A stretch of 64,000 bases of DNA. Origin: Methylobacillus rhizosphaerae (GTDB taxonomy: Bacteria; Pseudomonadota; Gammaproteobacteria; Burkholderiales; Methylophilaceae). The translations under genes were made by a program, and so were the position numbers. The notes under the pieces are model-generated. The model made no database searches. It had not been told where the DNA came from and saw only the letters and a program-made list of their open reading frames with translations. The stretch covers positions 124,001 through 188,000 of the forward strand of contig NZ_FZOA01000003.1 of the NCBI RefSeq assembly GCF_900187985.1, given 5' to 3'. This document shows positions 10,427-18,548 of the stretch, in pieces; within the stretch, counting starts at the first letter, position 1, and each line of letters opens with the position of its first letter.

Positions 10427-11515
10427 ATGCCACTTACCGAACTTCAGGTACAGGACGTGCTCCGTACTGTCATAGACCTCAATACCGGTAAGGATTTTGT
10501 CAGCAGTAAATCAGTGCGACAGATCACGATCAACGATAACCATGTCGCCATTGATATCGTACTGGACTATCCCGCCAACAGCATCCTGAACGACCTCCGG
10601 ACACAAATCATAGCAGCCCTCAAGACACTGCCTGATGTAGGCAACGTGTCTGTTGGTATCACCAGCCGCATTGTTTCCCATAGAGTGCAGCCTGGGGTGC
10701 AACTGATTCCCAATGTCAAAAATATCATTGCCGTTGCCTCAGGCAAGGGTGGGGTCGGTAAATCCACGACTGCCGTCAACCTGGCATTGGCCCTGGCAGA
10801 AGAAGGCGCTCGCGTCGGCATATTGGATGCCGATATCTACGGCCCGTCGCAGCCACACATGCTGGGCATTCATGGTAAGCCCGAAAGCACAGATGGCAAG
10901 ACCATGACGCCACTGGAACATTATGGTGTCCAGGCCATGTCCATCGGCTTCTTGATCGATATGGACACCCCCATGGTCTGGCGCGGCCCCATGGTCGTCG
11001 GTGCCATGGAACAGCTATTGCGTGATACACGCTGGCAAGATCTGGACTACCTCATCGTTGACCTACCCCCAGGCACAGGGGATATCCAATTGACACTTTC
11101 GCAGAAAGTGCCTGTCACAGGCGCCATTATTGTTACCACACCGCAGGATATTGCATTGCTGGATGCACGCAAGGGATTGAAAATGTTCGAGAAGGTCAAC
11201 ATTCCCATCCTCGGCATTGTGGAAAACATGAGCACGCATATCTGTTCACAATGCGGTCATGAGGAACATATTTTCGGCTCCGGTGGAGCCGCCAAAATGT
11301 GTGCTGACTATGATACGGAGTTACTGGGCAGCTTGCCGCTTGATATCCGTATCCGTGAAGAAACCGACAGCGGCAGGCCTACTGTCGTGGCCGACCCATC
11401 CGGGCAGATTGCCGGTATTTACAAATCCATCGCCCGGCGTGCTGCGGTCAAGGTTGCAGCACTCGGTCGGGATCACAGTAGCAAGTTCCCGAATATCGTC
11501 ATCGAGAAAACCTAG
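10427..11515 (+). CDS. apbC: Iron-sulfur cluster carrier ATPase ApbC/Mrp
   Basis: 362 aa. An N-terminal DUF59/MIP18-like domain (about residues 1-85) is joined to a Mrp/NBP35 P-loop ATPase with the deviant Walker A GKGGVGKSTTAVNLA and the segment ILDADIYGPSQPHMLG. The CxxC pair ICSQCGHEEHIFGSGG near residue 270 is the bridging cluster site of the family. The protein carries or transfers Fe-S clusters in the cytosol (family knowledge). In many relatives dcd follows directly; here pgl, gnd and zwf lie between. A stem-loop at 11525-11558 separates it from the convergent pgl. Confidence 0.93.
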   Translation: MPLTELQVQDVLRTVIDLNTGKDFVSSKSVRQITINDNHVAIDIVLDYPANSILNDLRTQIIAALKTLPDVGNVSVGITSRIVSHRVQPGVQLIPNVKNIIAVASGKGGVGKSTTAVNLALALAEEGARVGILDADIYGPSQPHMLGIHGKPESTDGKTMTPLEHYGVQAMSIGFLIDMDTPMVWRGPMVVGAMEQLLRDTRWQDLDYLIVDLPPGTGDIQLTLSQKVPVTGAIIVTTPQDIALLDARKGLKMFEKVNIPILGIVENMSTHICSQCGHEEHIFGSGGAAKMCADYDTELLGSLPLDIRIREETDSGRPTVVADPSGQIAGIYKSIARRAAVKVAALGRDHSSKFPNIVIEKT

Positions 11516-11524
11516 TACTTACAG

Positions 11525-11558
11525 GGCAATCGAGCCTCAAGATAGAGACTCGATTGCC
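11525..11558. terminator. Stem-loop between convergent apbC and pgl
   Basis: GGCAATCGAG at 11525-11534 pairs perfectly with 11549-11558 around a 14-base loop. It lies exactly between two converging genes but has no U-run on either strand. Confidence 0.5.
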
Positions 11559-11560
11559 GA

Positions 11561-12268
11561 TTACAGGTTGACGCCGAAAATAAAAATGTCCACCCCATTT
11601 GTCGGCTTGATCAGGCTGGCAGGAATTGCTTCACCACGACGCCAGTTATCCACAGCTTCCTGCTTCCCTGCCCCTGTCACGAAAAACACCACTTCTCTGG
11701 CCTGACTCAAGCGTCCGGCACTGATGGACACACGCTCAGGCGGTGGCTTGGGGGCCCCGAAAACGGGTACCGCAGCTTGATTGTCATCCCAGATATGTCC
11801 GGGGAACAAGCTGGCAGTATGTCCATCCTCTCCCAATCCGAGCAACACAAGGTCAAACTCCCCGGCATTCTGAAGTATCTGGTTATATGCCTGCGCTGCT
11901 GCCTCAGGCCCTTGCTCAGCCGGGATATCGTGGACCTGTGCCGCAGGAATCGCCACATGCTTGAGCCAGGCCTCATGCGCCATCAGGCTATTACGCTCTT
12001 CATGCTCTGGTGGCAGGCAACGGTCATCGCCATAGTACACATGCCATTTTCCCCAGTCAGTTTCTATTCCCGGCAGCAGCTGATAGACGCTTTTAGGCGT
12101 GCTGCCACCTGCCAACACAATGCTGAAACTGCCTTGCCTAGCGATCGCATTCCGGGCAGCTTCTTCAATATGCCGAACAGCACGTTCATTCAAGGCCTCC
12201 TGTGCAGTAAACACTTGCCAGCGGCTGACCTGATTATTAACTACCAAAGATTGCGTTGTATTTTGCAT
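11561..12268 (-). CDS. pgl: 6-phosphogluconolactonase
   Basis: Hydrolyses 6-phosphogluconolactone between the Zwf and Gnd steps. 235 aa, the DevB/SOL-type family. FSIVLAGGSTPKSVYQLLP near residue 45 is the sugar-phosphate motif, followed by WHVYYGDDRCLPPEHEERNS and LVLLGLGEDGHTASLFPG. It is transcribed away from gnd-zwf from a shared 124-base region, so the three enzymes of the oxidative branch form one locus. In ribulose-monophosphate methylotrophs this branch oxidises formaldehyde-derived hexose phosphate to CO2 (pathway knowledge). Confidence 0.94.
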   Translation of the reverse strand: MQNTTQSLVVNNQVSRWQVFTAQEALNERAVRHIEEAARNAIARQGSFSIVLAGGSTPKSVYQLLPGIETDWGKWHVYYGDDRCLPPEHEERNSLMAHEAWLKHVAIPAAQVHDIPAEQGPEAAAQAYNQILQNAGEFDLVLLGLGEDGHTASLFPGHIWDDNQAAVPVFGAPKPPPERVSISAGRLSQAREVVFFVTGAGKQEAVDNWRRGEAIPASLIKPTNGVDIFIFGVNL

Positions 12269-12292
12269 GATATAAAACCTTCACGTTATAAT
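12263..12292 (+). promoter_or_regulatory. Promoter for gnd-zwf
   Basis: TTGCAT at 12263-12268 and TATAAT at 12287-12292 with an 18-base spacer match the sigma-70 pattern. The -35 overlaps the pgl start codon on the other strand, so polymerase here would compete with pgl initiation. The predicted start leaves a leader of about 94 bases that contains two copies of CTTACCC(C)AAAAG at 12334-12346 and 12348-12359. Confidence 0.5.
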
Positions 12293-12392
12293 TGCCTAGC
12301 TATATGCTGATCTTAATTATCAACTAGGTTCATCTTACCCCAAAAGTCTTACCCAAAAGGAAGATGGCATTCTCCTCATCAAGGAAAAATCA

Positions 12393-13304
12393 ATGAAACT
12401 TGCAATGATAGGTCTAGGAAAAATGGGTGGCAACATGACTCGCCGCCTGCTGAAACACGGTATTGAAGTCGTTGGCTTCGATTTCAACGAGGATACCGTT
12501 AACCAAATTTCTCTGACCAATGGCATGATCCCGGCTACTTCTGTAGAAGATGCTGTTGCCAAGCTTTCGGGCGAACCCCAGAAAATCGTTTGGCTCATGC
12601 TGCCTAGTGGCGAAATCACTGAAAACCAGATCAAGGATCTGGTTCCCCTGCTCAACAAGGGCGATATCATCGTTGACGGCGGTAACTCAAACTACAAGCA
12701 CAGCCAACGCCGTGGGGCATGGCTGGCAGAACAGGGTATCCATTTCATCGACTGTGGCACATCCGGCGGTATCTGGGGTCTGGAAAACGGTTACTGCCTG
12801 ATGTACGGTGGTGCCAAGGAAGCTGCTGATATCATTGCTCCGATTGCCAAGGCACTGACACACGAAGATCGCGGCTGGGCACACGTAGGCCCTGTTGGTT
12901 CAGGCCACTTCACCAAAATGATACACAACGGTATTGAATACGGCATGATGCAGGCATTTGCAGAAGGCTTGGATCTGCTCAAGGGCAAGGAAGAGTTTGG
13001 CCTCGACCTCGCACAGATTACTGAACTCTGGCGTCATGGTTCCGTTGTCCGCAGCTGGCTGCTTGACCTGACTGCTGAAGCCTTGGCTCATGATCAGGAA
13101 CTCGCTACCATTGTTCCATACGTGGCAGACTCAGGCGAAGGCCGCTGGACGGTTGTCGAGGCAGTAGATCAAGGTGTGGCAGCCCCAGTGTTGACCGTGG
13201 CATTGCAGGCACGTTTCAGAAGCCAGGACTCCAAGGGTTATAGCTACAAACTGCTTTCCCTGATGCGCAATGCGTTTGGTGGCCACGCAGTAAAAACCAA
13301 GTAA
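12393..13304 (+). CDS. gnd: 6-phosphogluconate dehydrogenase, decarboxylating (short NAD-type)
   Basis: Converts 6-phosphogluconate to ribulose 5-phosphate and CO2. At 303 aa it is the short form lacking the long C-terminal repeat of the 470-aa enterobacterial enzyme. MIGLGKMGGNMTRRL is the Rossmann start. The acidic residue after the second strand (VVGFDFNEDT) suggests NAD rather than NADP, an inference. GTSGGIWGLENGYCLMYGG and GPVGSGHFTKMIHNGIEYG are the substrate and catalytic Lys/Asn segments. The ribosome site AAGGAAAAA precedes the ATG. zwf follows after a stem-loop. Together they give the dissimilatory ribulose-monophosphate cycle. Confidence 0.95.
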   Translation: MKLAMIGLGKMGGNMTRRLLKHGIEVVGFDFNEDTVNQISLTNGMIPATSVEDAVAKLSGEPQKIVWLMLPSGEITENQIKDLVPLLNKGDIIVDGGNSNYKHSQRRGAWLAEQGIHFIDCGTSGGIWGLENGYCLMYGGAKEAADIIAPIAKALTHEDRGWAHVGPVGSGHFTKMIHNGIEYGMMQAFAEGLDLLKGKEEFGLDLAQITELWRHGSVVRSWLLDLTAEALAHDQELATIVPYVADSGEGRWTVVEAVDQGVAAPVLTVALQARFRSQDSKGYSYKLLSLMRNAFGGHAVKTK

Positions 13305-13312
13305 ACTTGAAC

Positions 13313-13336
13313 GGGCAAGCCGCTCACGGCTTGCCT
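13313..13336 (+). terminator. Stem-loop between gnd and zwf
   Basis: GGCAAGCCG (13314-13322), loop CTCA, CGGCTTGCC (13327-13335) is a perfect 9-bp stem extendable by one G-T pair. No U-run follows, so it may mark an mRNA processing or stability point within the operon rather than a terminator. Confidence 0.4.
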
Positions 13337-13373
13337 TCAATCATCTGCAATCAACTTGATTAGAGAACACTGA

Positions 13374-14855
13374 ATGAAAGTCATCGACCCTTGTACCCTT
13401 GTACTGTTTGGCGCCAGCGGCAACCTGTCCCGCATCAAACTCATGCCCGGTTTGTTCCGACTGGATCAGGCCGGTCGCTTGCCTGAAAATATGGCAATTC
13501 TGTCCGTAGGTCGTGGCCAGGTTTCCCGCGAGGACTGGCTGGCCGACATCAAGAGCATGCTGGATGCCAAGTTCCCCAAAGGCTATGACCAGGCAGTGTT
13601 CAAGCGCTTTATCGAGCGTCATCACTATCATGCCAATCCACCTGATGACGCTACTTCTTTCACTCGCATGAAAGAAACATTGTCCAATGAAGCCATTTTC
13701 CCGCAGAATCTGGCCTTCTTCCTGTCCGTGCGCCCTTCTGATTTCGCTACCATTGTGGATCAGCTGGCTGGCGTAGGCCTGACCAAGGAAGATAAATACT
13801 GGCGCCGTGTCGTGGTCGAGAAGCCATTTGGCACAGATCTCAAGTCCGCCCAGGAATTGCAATCCTCGATCACCAAGCACCTCAAGGAAAGCCAGGTCTA
13901 TCGTATTGACCATTATCTTGGCAAATCCGCGCTGCAGAACATCATGTTGCAACGCTTTGCCAATACCATCCTTGAGCCATTGTGGAACAATCAGTACATT
14001 GACCATGTGCAGATCACCAATACCGAGCAACTAGGCGTCGGTGAGCGCACCCAGTTCTATGATGCCACGGGCGCATTGCGCGACATGATCCAGAGCCACG
14101 TGTTGCAAACACTGGCACTGACTGCGATGGAGCAACCCGCATCCCTGAGTCCCGATGACGTTCGCGCCGAAAAAATCAAGGTGTTGGAAGCCATCCGCCC
14201 TATTCCGGTTGATCAACTGGAAAAGAACGCCTTCCGTGCGCAATATTCAGCGGGCGAAGTCAAGGGTGAGCAAGTCCCCGGCTATCTGGAAGAGCTTGGC
14301 GACAGCAGCAGCGTGGTAGAAACCTATGCTGCGCTCAAACTGTTCATCGACAATCCACGCTGGCAAGGTGTCCCGTTCTATATCCGTACTGCCAAGCGCC
14401 TGCATGAGGCAGATACCCGTATTGCCATCCGCTTCAAGAAAGCGCCGCTGCAACTGGGTAAGGGACAAGAACAGAACTGGCTGATCATCGGTATTCAGCC
14501 GCGTGAATGCATCAAACTGGAAATCCAGTCCAAGATTCCAGGACTGGATGTTGCCACCCGCTCGATTGAGCTGGATGGCGCCAACCGTCAGGAAGGCGAT
14601 GAAACCATTGATGCTTATGAAGCCCTGTTGCTGAACCTGATGGAAGGCGACAACTCGCATTATCTGCATATTAGCGAAGTGGAAGCGCAATGGCGCCTGG
14701 TGGACCCAGTCATTGAGGCATGGTCCAAGGATCGCAATCCTGTACACCAGTACCCGGCAGGCAGCAGCGATCCGGAAGCATCCAGAGTGATTTTCGAACA
14801 CGAAGACCAGTTCTGGCGCTACAGCATCCAGCTGGGCGGCGATAAACAGGCATAA
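13374..14855 (+). CDS. zwf: Glucose-6-phosphate 1-dehydrogenase
   Basis: Oxidises glucose 6-phosphate to 6-phosphogluconolactone. 493 aa, normal length. The catalytic motif RIDHYLGKSALQNIM is near residue 180. The C-terminal beta-rich domain ends YPAGSSDPEASRVIFEHEDQFWRYS. The nucleotide loop reads FGASGNLSRIKLMPGL, where most family members have GxxGDLxxRKL; the Asp is Asn and the Arg is Ile here, so cofactor preference may differ. Co-directional with gnd and 70 bases downstream. A stem-loop at 14888 follows. Confidence 0.95.
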   Translation: MKVIDPCTLVLFGASGNLSRIKLMPGLFRLDQAGRLPENMAILSVGRGQVSREDWLADIKSMLDAKFPKGYDQAVFKRFIERHHYHANPPDDATSFTRMKETLSNEAIFPQNLAFFLSVRPSDFATIVDQLAGVGLTKEDKYWRRVVVEKPFGTDLKSAQELQSSITKHLKESQVYRIDHYLGKSALQNIMLQRFANTILEPLWNNQYIDHVQITNTEQLGVGERTQFYDATGALRDMIQSHVLQTLALTAMEQPASLSPDDVRAEKIKVLEAIRPIPVDQLEKNAFRAQYSAGEVKGEQVPGYLEELGDSSSVVETYAALKLFIDNPRWQGVPFYIRTAKRLHEADTRIAIRFKKAPLQLGKGQEQNWLIIGIQPRECIKLEIQSKIPGLDVATRSIELDGANRQEGDETIDAYEALLLNLMEGDNSHYLHISEVEAQWRLVDPVIEAWSKDRNPVHQYPAGSSDPEASRVIFEHEDQFWRYSIQLGGDKQA

Positions 14856-14887
14856 ACCTCTATACCTCTGATTCAAGCGTTGTGCGC

Positions 14888-14918
14888 GGGATGACTGGTC
14901 ATCATGGCCAGTCATCCC
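14888..14918 (+). terminator. Stem-loop after zwf
   Basis: GGGATGACTGG (14888-14898) pairs perfectly with CCAGTCATCCC (14908-14918). A short T-run comes about 12 bases later, so termination by it is plausible but not canonical. Confidence 0.5.
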
Positions 14919-14958
14919 GTCAACTTCGCTTTTTGTCTTTCTAGCGGAAGAATATTAC

Positions 14959-15525
14959 ATGAGCATCAAATCCGATAAGTGGATACGCCGTATGGCTGAG
15001 CAGCATGGCATGATCGAGCCATTTGAACCCAACCTGGTGCGCGAAGTGCACGGCCAGAAAATCGTGTCCTACGGCACATCCAGCTATGGCTACGATATTC
15101 GCTGCGCTGATGAATTCAAGGTCTTCACCAACATCAACAGCACCATTGTTGACCCGAAGAATTTTGATCCTAACTCGTTTGTTGAATTCAAGAATGACTT
15201 TTGTATCATCCCTCCCAACTCCTTCGCATTGGCACGCACAGTGGAATATTTCCGTATTCCGCGCAGTGTGCTCACGGTCTGTCTGGGAAAATCCACCTAT
15301 GCGCGCTGCGGCATTATCGTCAATGTCACACCATTTGAACCTGAATGGGAAGGATATGTCACACTGGAATTCAGCAATACGACTCCCCTGCCAGCAAAAA
15401 TTTATGCGGGAGAAGGCTGTGCCCAGGTATTGTTCTTTGAATCAGATGAGGTATGCGAAACATCCTATAAAGACAGGAATGGCAAGTACCAAGGGCAGAT
15501 AGGTGTAACTCTGCCAAAAATCTGA
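14959..15525 (+). CDS. dcd: dCTP deaminase
   Basis: Deaminates dCTP to dUTP for dTTP synthesis. 188 aa, the proteobacterial mono-functional length. [16 protein letters not shown] near residue 35, [20 protein letters not shown] near 110-130 with the catalytic Glu after the proline, and the C-terminal [12 protein letters not shown] are the trimer active-site segments. It normally neighbours apbC in related genomes; here three oxidative-branch genes are in between. thyA, the downstream consumer of the product, is also in this window. Confidence 0.95.
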   Translation: MSIKSDKWIRRMAEQHGMIEPFEPNLVREVHGQKIVSYGTSSYGYDIRCADEFKVFTNINSTIVDPKNFDPNSFVEFKNDFCIIPPNSFALARTVEYFRIPRSVLTVCLGKSTYARCGIIVNVTPFEPEWEGYVTLEFSNTTPLPAKIYAGEGCAQVLFFESDEVCETSYKDRNGKYQGQIGVTLPKI

Positions 15526-15614
15526 CCATCTATCTGAAAACATGATCGTATTAATTACGATCTGGTGTGCTATATTGCGCTTTTTTTAAATCCAGGCAGC
15601 CTTCAGGAGGCCTC

Positions 15615-17855
15615 ATGAAATTTCGCTTTCCAGTCGTCATTATTGACGAAGATTTCCGCTCAGAAAATTCTTCCGGCCTGGGCATCCGTGTCCTGGCCAA
15701 AGCTATTGAAGATGAAGGTTTTGAGGTACTGGGTGTCACCAGTTATGGTGACCTGACGTCGTTTGCCCAGCAACAAAGCCGCGCATCGGCATTCATTCTG
15801 TCGATAGATGATGAAGAATTCATCGAAGAATCGCCGGAAGCGCTGGAGAACCTGCGCAATTTCGTTGATGAAATTCGTTTCCGCAATGAGGAAATTCCCA
15901 TCTTCCTGCATGGTGAAACCCGCACATCACGCCATATCCCCAACGAAATCCTGCGTGAACTGAATGGTTTCATTCACATGTTCGAGGATACGCCCGAGTT
16001 CGTCGCACGCTATATTGTGCGTGAAGCCCGCACCTATCTGGACAGCCTGCCACCGCCGTTCTTCCGTGCGCTCACTCACTATGCAGCAGATGGTTCATAT
16101 TCCTGGCACTGTCCTGGGCATTCCGGAGGTGTGGCTTTCCTCAAGTCACCTGTTGGTCAGATGTTCCACCAATTCTTCGGCGAAAACATGTTGCGTGCCG
16201 ACGTTTGTAACGCCGTAGATGAGCTTGGCCAGTTGCTTGACCATACTGGTCCAGTAGCTGCTTCCGAACGCAATGCGGCACGCATTTTCAATTGTGACCA
16301 TCTCTACTTCGTCACCAACGGCACCTCCACTTCAAACAAGATAGTATGGAATTCCACAGTTGCTCCGGGTGATGTGGTCATTGTGGATCGTAACTGTCAC
16401 AAATCGGTATTGCACTCCATCATCATGACCGGGGCTATCCCGATCTTCCTGATGCCAACCCGCAACCATTTCGGCATCATCGGCCCCATCCCGAAAGAAG
16501 AGTTTTCCTGGGAAAACATTCAGAAAAAACTGGAAGCCAACCCTTTTATTGGCGACAAAACTGTCAAGCCTCGCGTATTGACCATCACACAGTCCACCTA
16601 CGATGGCGTGCTTTACAACGTCGAGGAAATCAAGGAAATGCTGGATGGCAAGATCGACACCCTGCATTTTGATGAAGCCTGGCTGCCACACGCCACCTTC
16701 CATGATTTCTATGGCGATTATCACGCCATTGGCGCCGACCGACCGCGCTGCAAGGAATCCATGGTGTTCTCCACCCAGTCCACCCACAAACTGTTGGCTG
16801 GCCTGAGCCAGGCCTCGCAGATATTGGTGCAGGATGCGCAGGATATCCAGCTGGATCGTGACCTCTTCAATGAGGCCTACCTGATGCACACCTCGACCAG
16901 CCCGCAATATTCCATCATTGCCAGCTGTGATGTTGCCGCTGCCATGATGGAAGCCCCGGGCGGCACAGCCCTGGTGGAGGAATCCATCATGGAAGCGCTG
17001 GATTTCCGCCGTGCCATGCGCAAGGTAGACGAGGAATGGGGCAGTGACTGGTGGTTTAAAGTCTGGGGGCCGGATGACCTTTCCGAAGAAGGCATTGAAG
17101 AACGCGCTGCCTGGATGTTGAAGGCCGGTGAACGCTGGCACGGTTTCGGCAATCTTGCCGAAGGTTTCAATATGCTCGACCCGATCAAGGCTACCATCAT
17201 CACGCCAGGGCTGGATGTAGACGGCGCATTCTCTGACGACATCGGCATTCCCGCTGCCATCGTCACCAAGTACCTGGCAGAGCATGGCGTGATCGTGGAG
17301 AAAACCGGTCTCTACTCATTCTTCATCATGTTCACTATCGGCATTACCAAGGGTCGCTGGAATACCATGGTAACTGCCTTGCAGCAATTCAAGGACGATT
17401 ACGACAAGAATCAGCCATTGTGGAAGGTACTGCCTGAATTCGTAGGGAAGCACTCCCGGTATGAGCGTATGGGTCTCAGGGATTTATGCACGCAAATCCA
17501 TGAAGTTTACAAAGCCAATGATGTGGCGCGTCTCACAACCGAAATGTACCTGTCCAACATGGTGCCAGCCATGAAGCCAACTGATGCTTTCGCAAAAGTC
17601 GCGCACCGTAAGATAGAGCGCGTACTGATAGATGAGCTGGAAGGTCGCATCACAGCCGTGCTGCTGACACCCTACCCCCCTGGCATTCCATTGTTGATTC
17701 CTGGGGAGCGTTTCAACCAGGTCATCATCAACTACCTGCGCTTTGCCCGTGACTTCAACGAGCATTTCCCAGGGTTTGAGACAGATGTCCATGGCCTGGT
17801 GAAAGAAATCGTGGATGGCAAGGCGCATTATTACGTTGACTGTGTCGCCCACTGA
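15615..17855 (+). CDS. Arginine/lysine/ornithine decarboxylase (fold type I, PLP)
   Basis: 746 aa with the three-part layout of the large bacterial basic amino acid decarboxylases: an N-terminal wing domain (MKFRFPVVIIDEDF), a PLP domain with the cofactor lysine in STQSTHKLLAGLSQA near residue 390 and HFDEAWLPHA for the ring-binding Asp, and a C-terminal domain. AdiA-like arginine decarboxylase is the most likely activity because this gene neighbours dcd in many betaproteobacteria, but lysine specificity cannot be excluded by eye. The start at 15615 has a strong AGGAGG at 15605-15610. A 13-bp stem-loop separates it from convergent folA. Confidence 0.9.
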   Translation: MKFRFPVVIIDEDFRSENSSGLGIRVLAKAIEDEGFEVLGVTSYGDLTSFAQQQSRASAFILSIDDEEFIEESPEALENLRNFVDEIRFRNEEIPIFLHGETRTSRHIPNEILRELNGFIHMFEDTPEFVARYIVREARTYLDSLPPPFFRALTHYAADGSYSWHCPGHSGGVAFLKSPVGQMFHQFFGENMLRADVCNAVDELGQLLDHTGPVAASERNAARIFNCDHLYFVTNGTSTSNKIVWNSTVAPGDVVIVDRNCHKSVLHSIIMTGAIPIFLMPTRNHFGIIGPIPKEEFSWENIQKKLEANPFIGDKTVKPRVLTITQSTYDGVLYNVEEIKEMLDGKIDTLHFDEAWLPHATFHDFYGDYHAIGADRPRCKESMVFSTQSTHKLLAGLSQASQILVQDAQDIQLDRDLFNEAYLMHTSTSPQYSIIASCDVAAAMMEAPGGTALVEESIMEALDFRRAMRKVDEEWGSDWWFKVWGPDDLSEEGIEERAAWMLKAGERWHGFGNLAEGFNMLDPIKATIITPGLDVDGAFSDDIGIPAAIVTKYLAEHGVIVEKTGLYSFFIMFTIGITKGRWNTMVTALQQFKDDYDKNQPLWKVLPEFVGKHSRYERMGLRDLCTQIHEVYKANDVARLTTEMYLSNMVPAMKPTDAFAKVAHRKIERVLIDELEGRITAVLLTPYPPGIPLLIPGERFNQVIINYLRFARDFNEHFPGFETDVHGLVKEIVDGKAHYYVDCVAH

Positions 17856-17863
17856 TGCCTGAA

Positions 17864-17896
17864 GCTGGGCCTGCAGACTGATTCTGCAGGCCCAGC
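17864..17896. terminator. Stem-loop between the decarboxylase and folA
   Basis: GCTGGGCCTGCAG (17864-17876) pairs perfectly with 17884-17896 around a seven-base loop: a GC-rich 13-bp stem midway between converging genes, without a U-run on either strand. Confidence 0.55.
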
Positions 17897-17916
17897 AGAT
17901 GATTGCATGCTATGTG

Positions 17917-18408
17917 CTATGCCTTGCGTTCGTAAGTCAGGTAACGGAATGGCAACCCCTTGGCACTGATCAATTCCTCACGCCCTGTTTCCTGCCACTC
18001 CTGCAAGTCAAATTCCGGTAAAAAAGCGTCGCCAGCAAACTCGGCATCTATCTCTGTAATATAAAGCCGGTCTGCAAGCCTCAATCCCTCCTGGTATAAC
18101 TCAGCCCCTCCAATCAGGAACGCTTCGTCGTCATCCGCCATGGCAGTAAACTCAATGGCCTGCTCCAGGCTACTGGCGATCAGAGCACCAGGCACCGCAT
18201 AATGCTGGTTACGTGTCACAATGACAGTGGTTCGGTCCGGCAACAAGCGGTTCAGCGATTCATAAGTCTTACGGCCCATAATGATATGATGACCCGTCGT
18301 TAATGCACGGAAACGTTTAAGATCTTCCGGCAAATGCCAGGGCAAGGTGTTATTTAGTCCGATGACGCGGCGATGTGCCACGGCAACAATCAGGGAAAGA
18401 TTAGCCAT
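17917..18408 (-). CDS. folA: Dihydrofolate reductase
   Basis: Reduces dihydrofolate with NADPH, needed after thymidylate synthase. About 163 aa from ATG at 18408. LIVAVAHRRVIGLNNTLPWHLPEDL is the N-terminal strand and substrate loop, here read as two parts; GHHIIMGRKTYESL is the NADPH site; FLIGGAELYQEGLRLADRLY is the GG motif. A GTG lies further upstream at 18435, but a TATAAT sequence on this strand falls between it and the ATG, so the ATG is preferred and the mRNA may have almost no leader. Divergent from the glrK-type kinase. Confidence 0.93.
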   Translation of the reverse strand: MANLSLIVAVAHRRVIGLNNTLPWHLPEDLKRFRALTTGHHIIMGRKTYESLNRLLPDRTTVIVTRNQHYAVPGALIASSLEQAIEFTAMADDDEAFLIGGAELYQEGLRLADRLYITEIDAEFAGDAFLPEFDLQEWQETGREELISAKGLPFRYLTYERKA

Positions 18409-18548
18409 GAGGGCTATTATACTTGGACTTGTCACATCTTGGTTTTATAGGACAATGATCACCTGCCCCTCAGAAAATAGATGATTTAAGATAATTATTC
18501 CCTTTTTAAACCTGTCATTGCCACACAACGAGAAACGGAAACCCAGCC

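Noticed and set aside
18488-18502. Fur-like sequence GATAATTATTCCC upstream of glrK, identical over 13 bases to part of the Fur box at 49906
   Set aside because: Only about 10 of 14 positions fit the 7-1-7 pattern, the right half is poor, and the GATAAT may simply be a -10 element. No iron link for glrK is otherwise seen.
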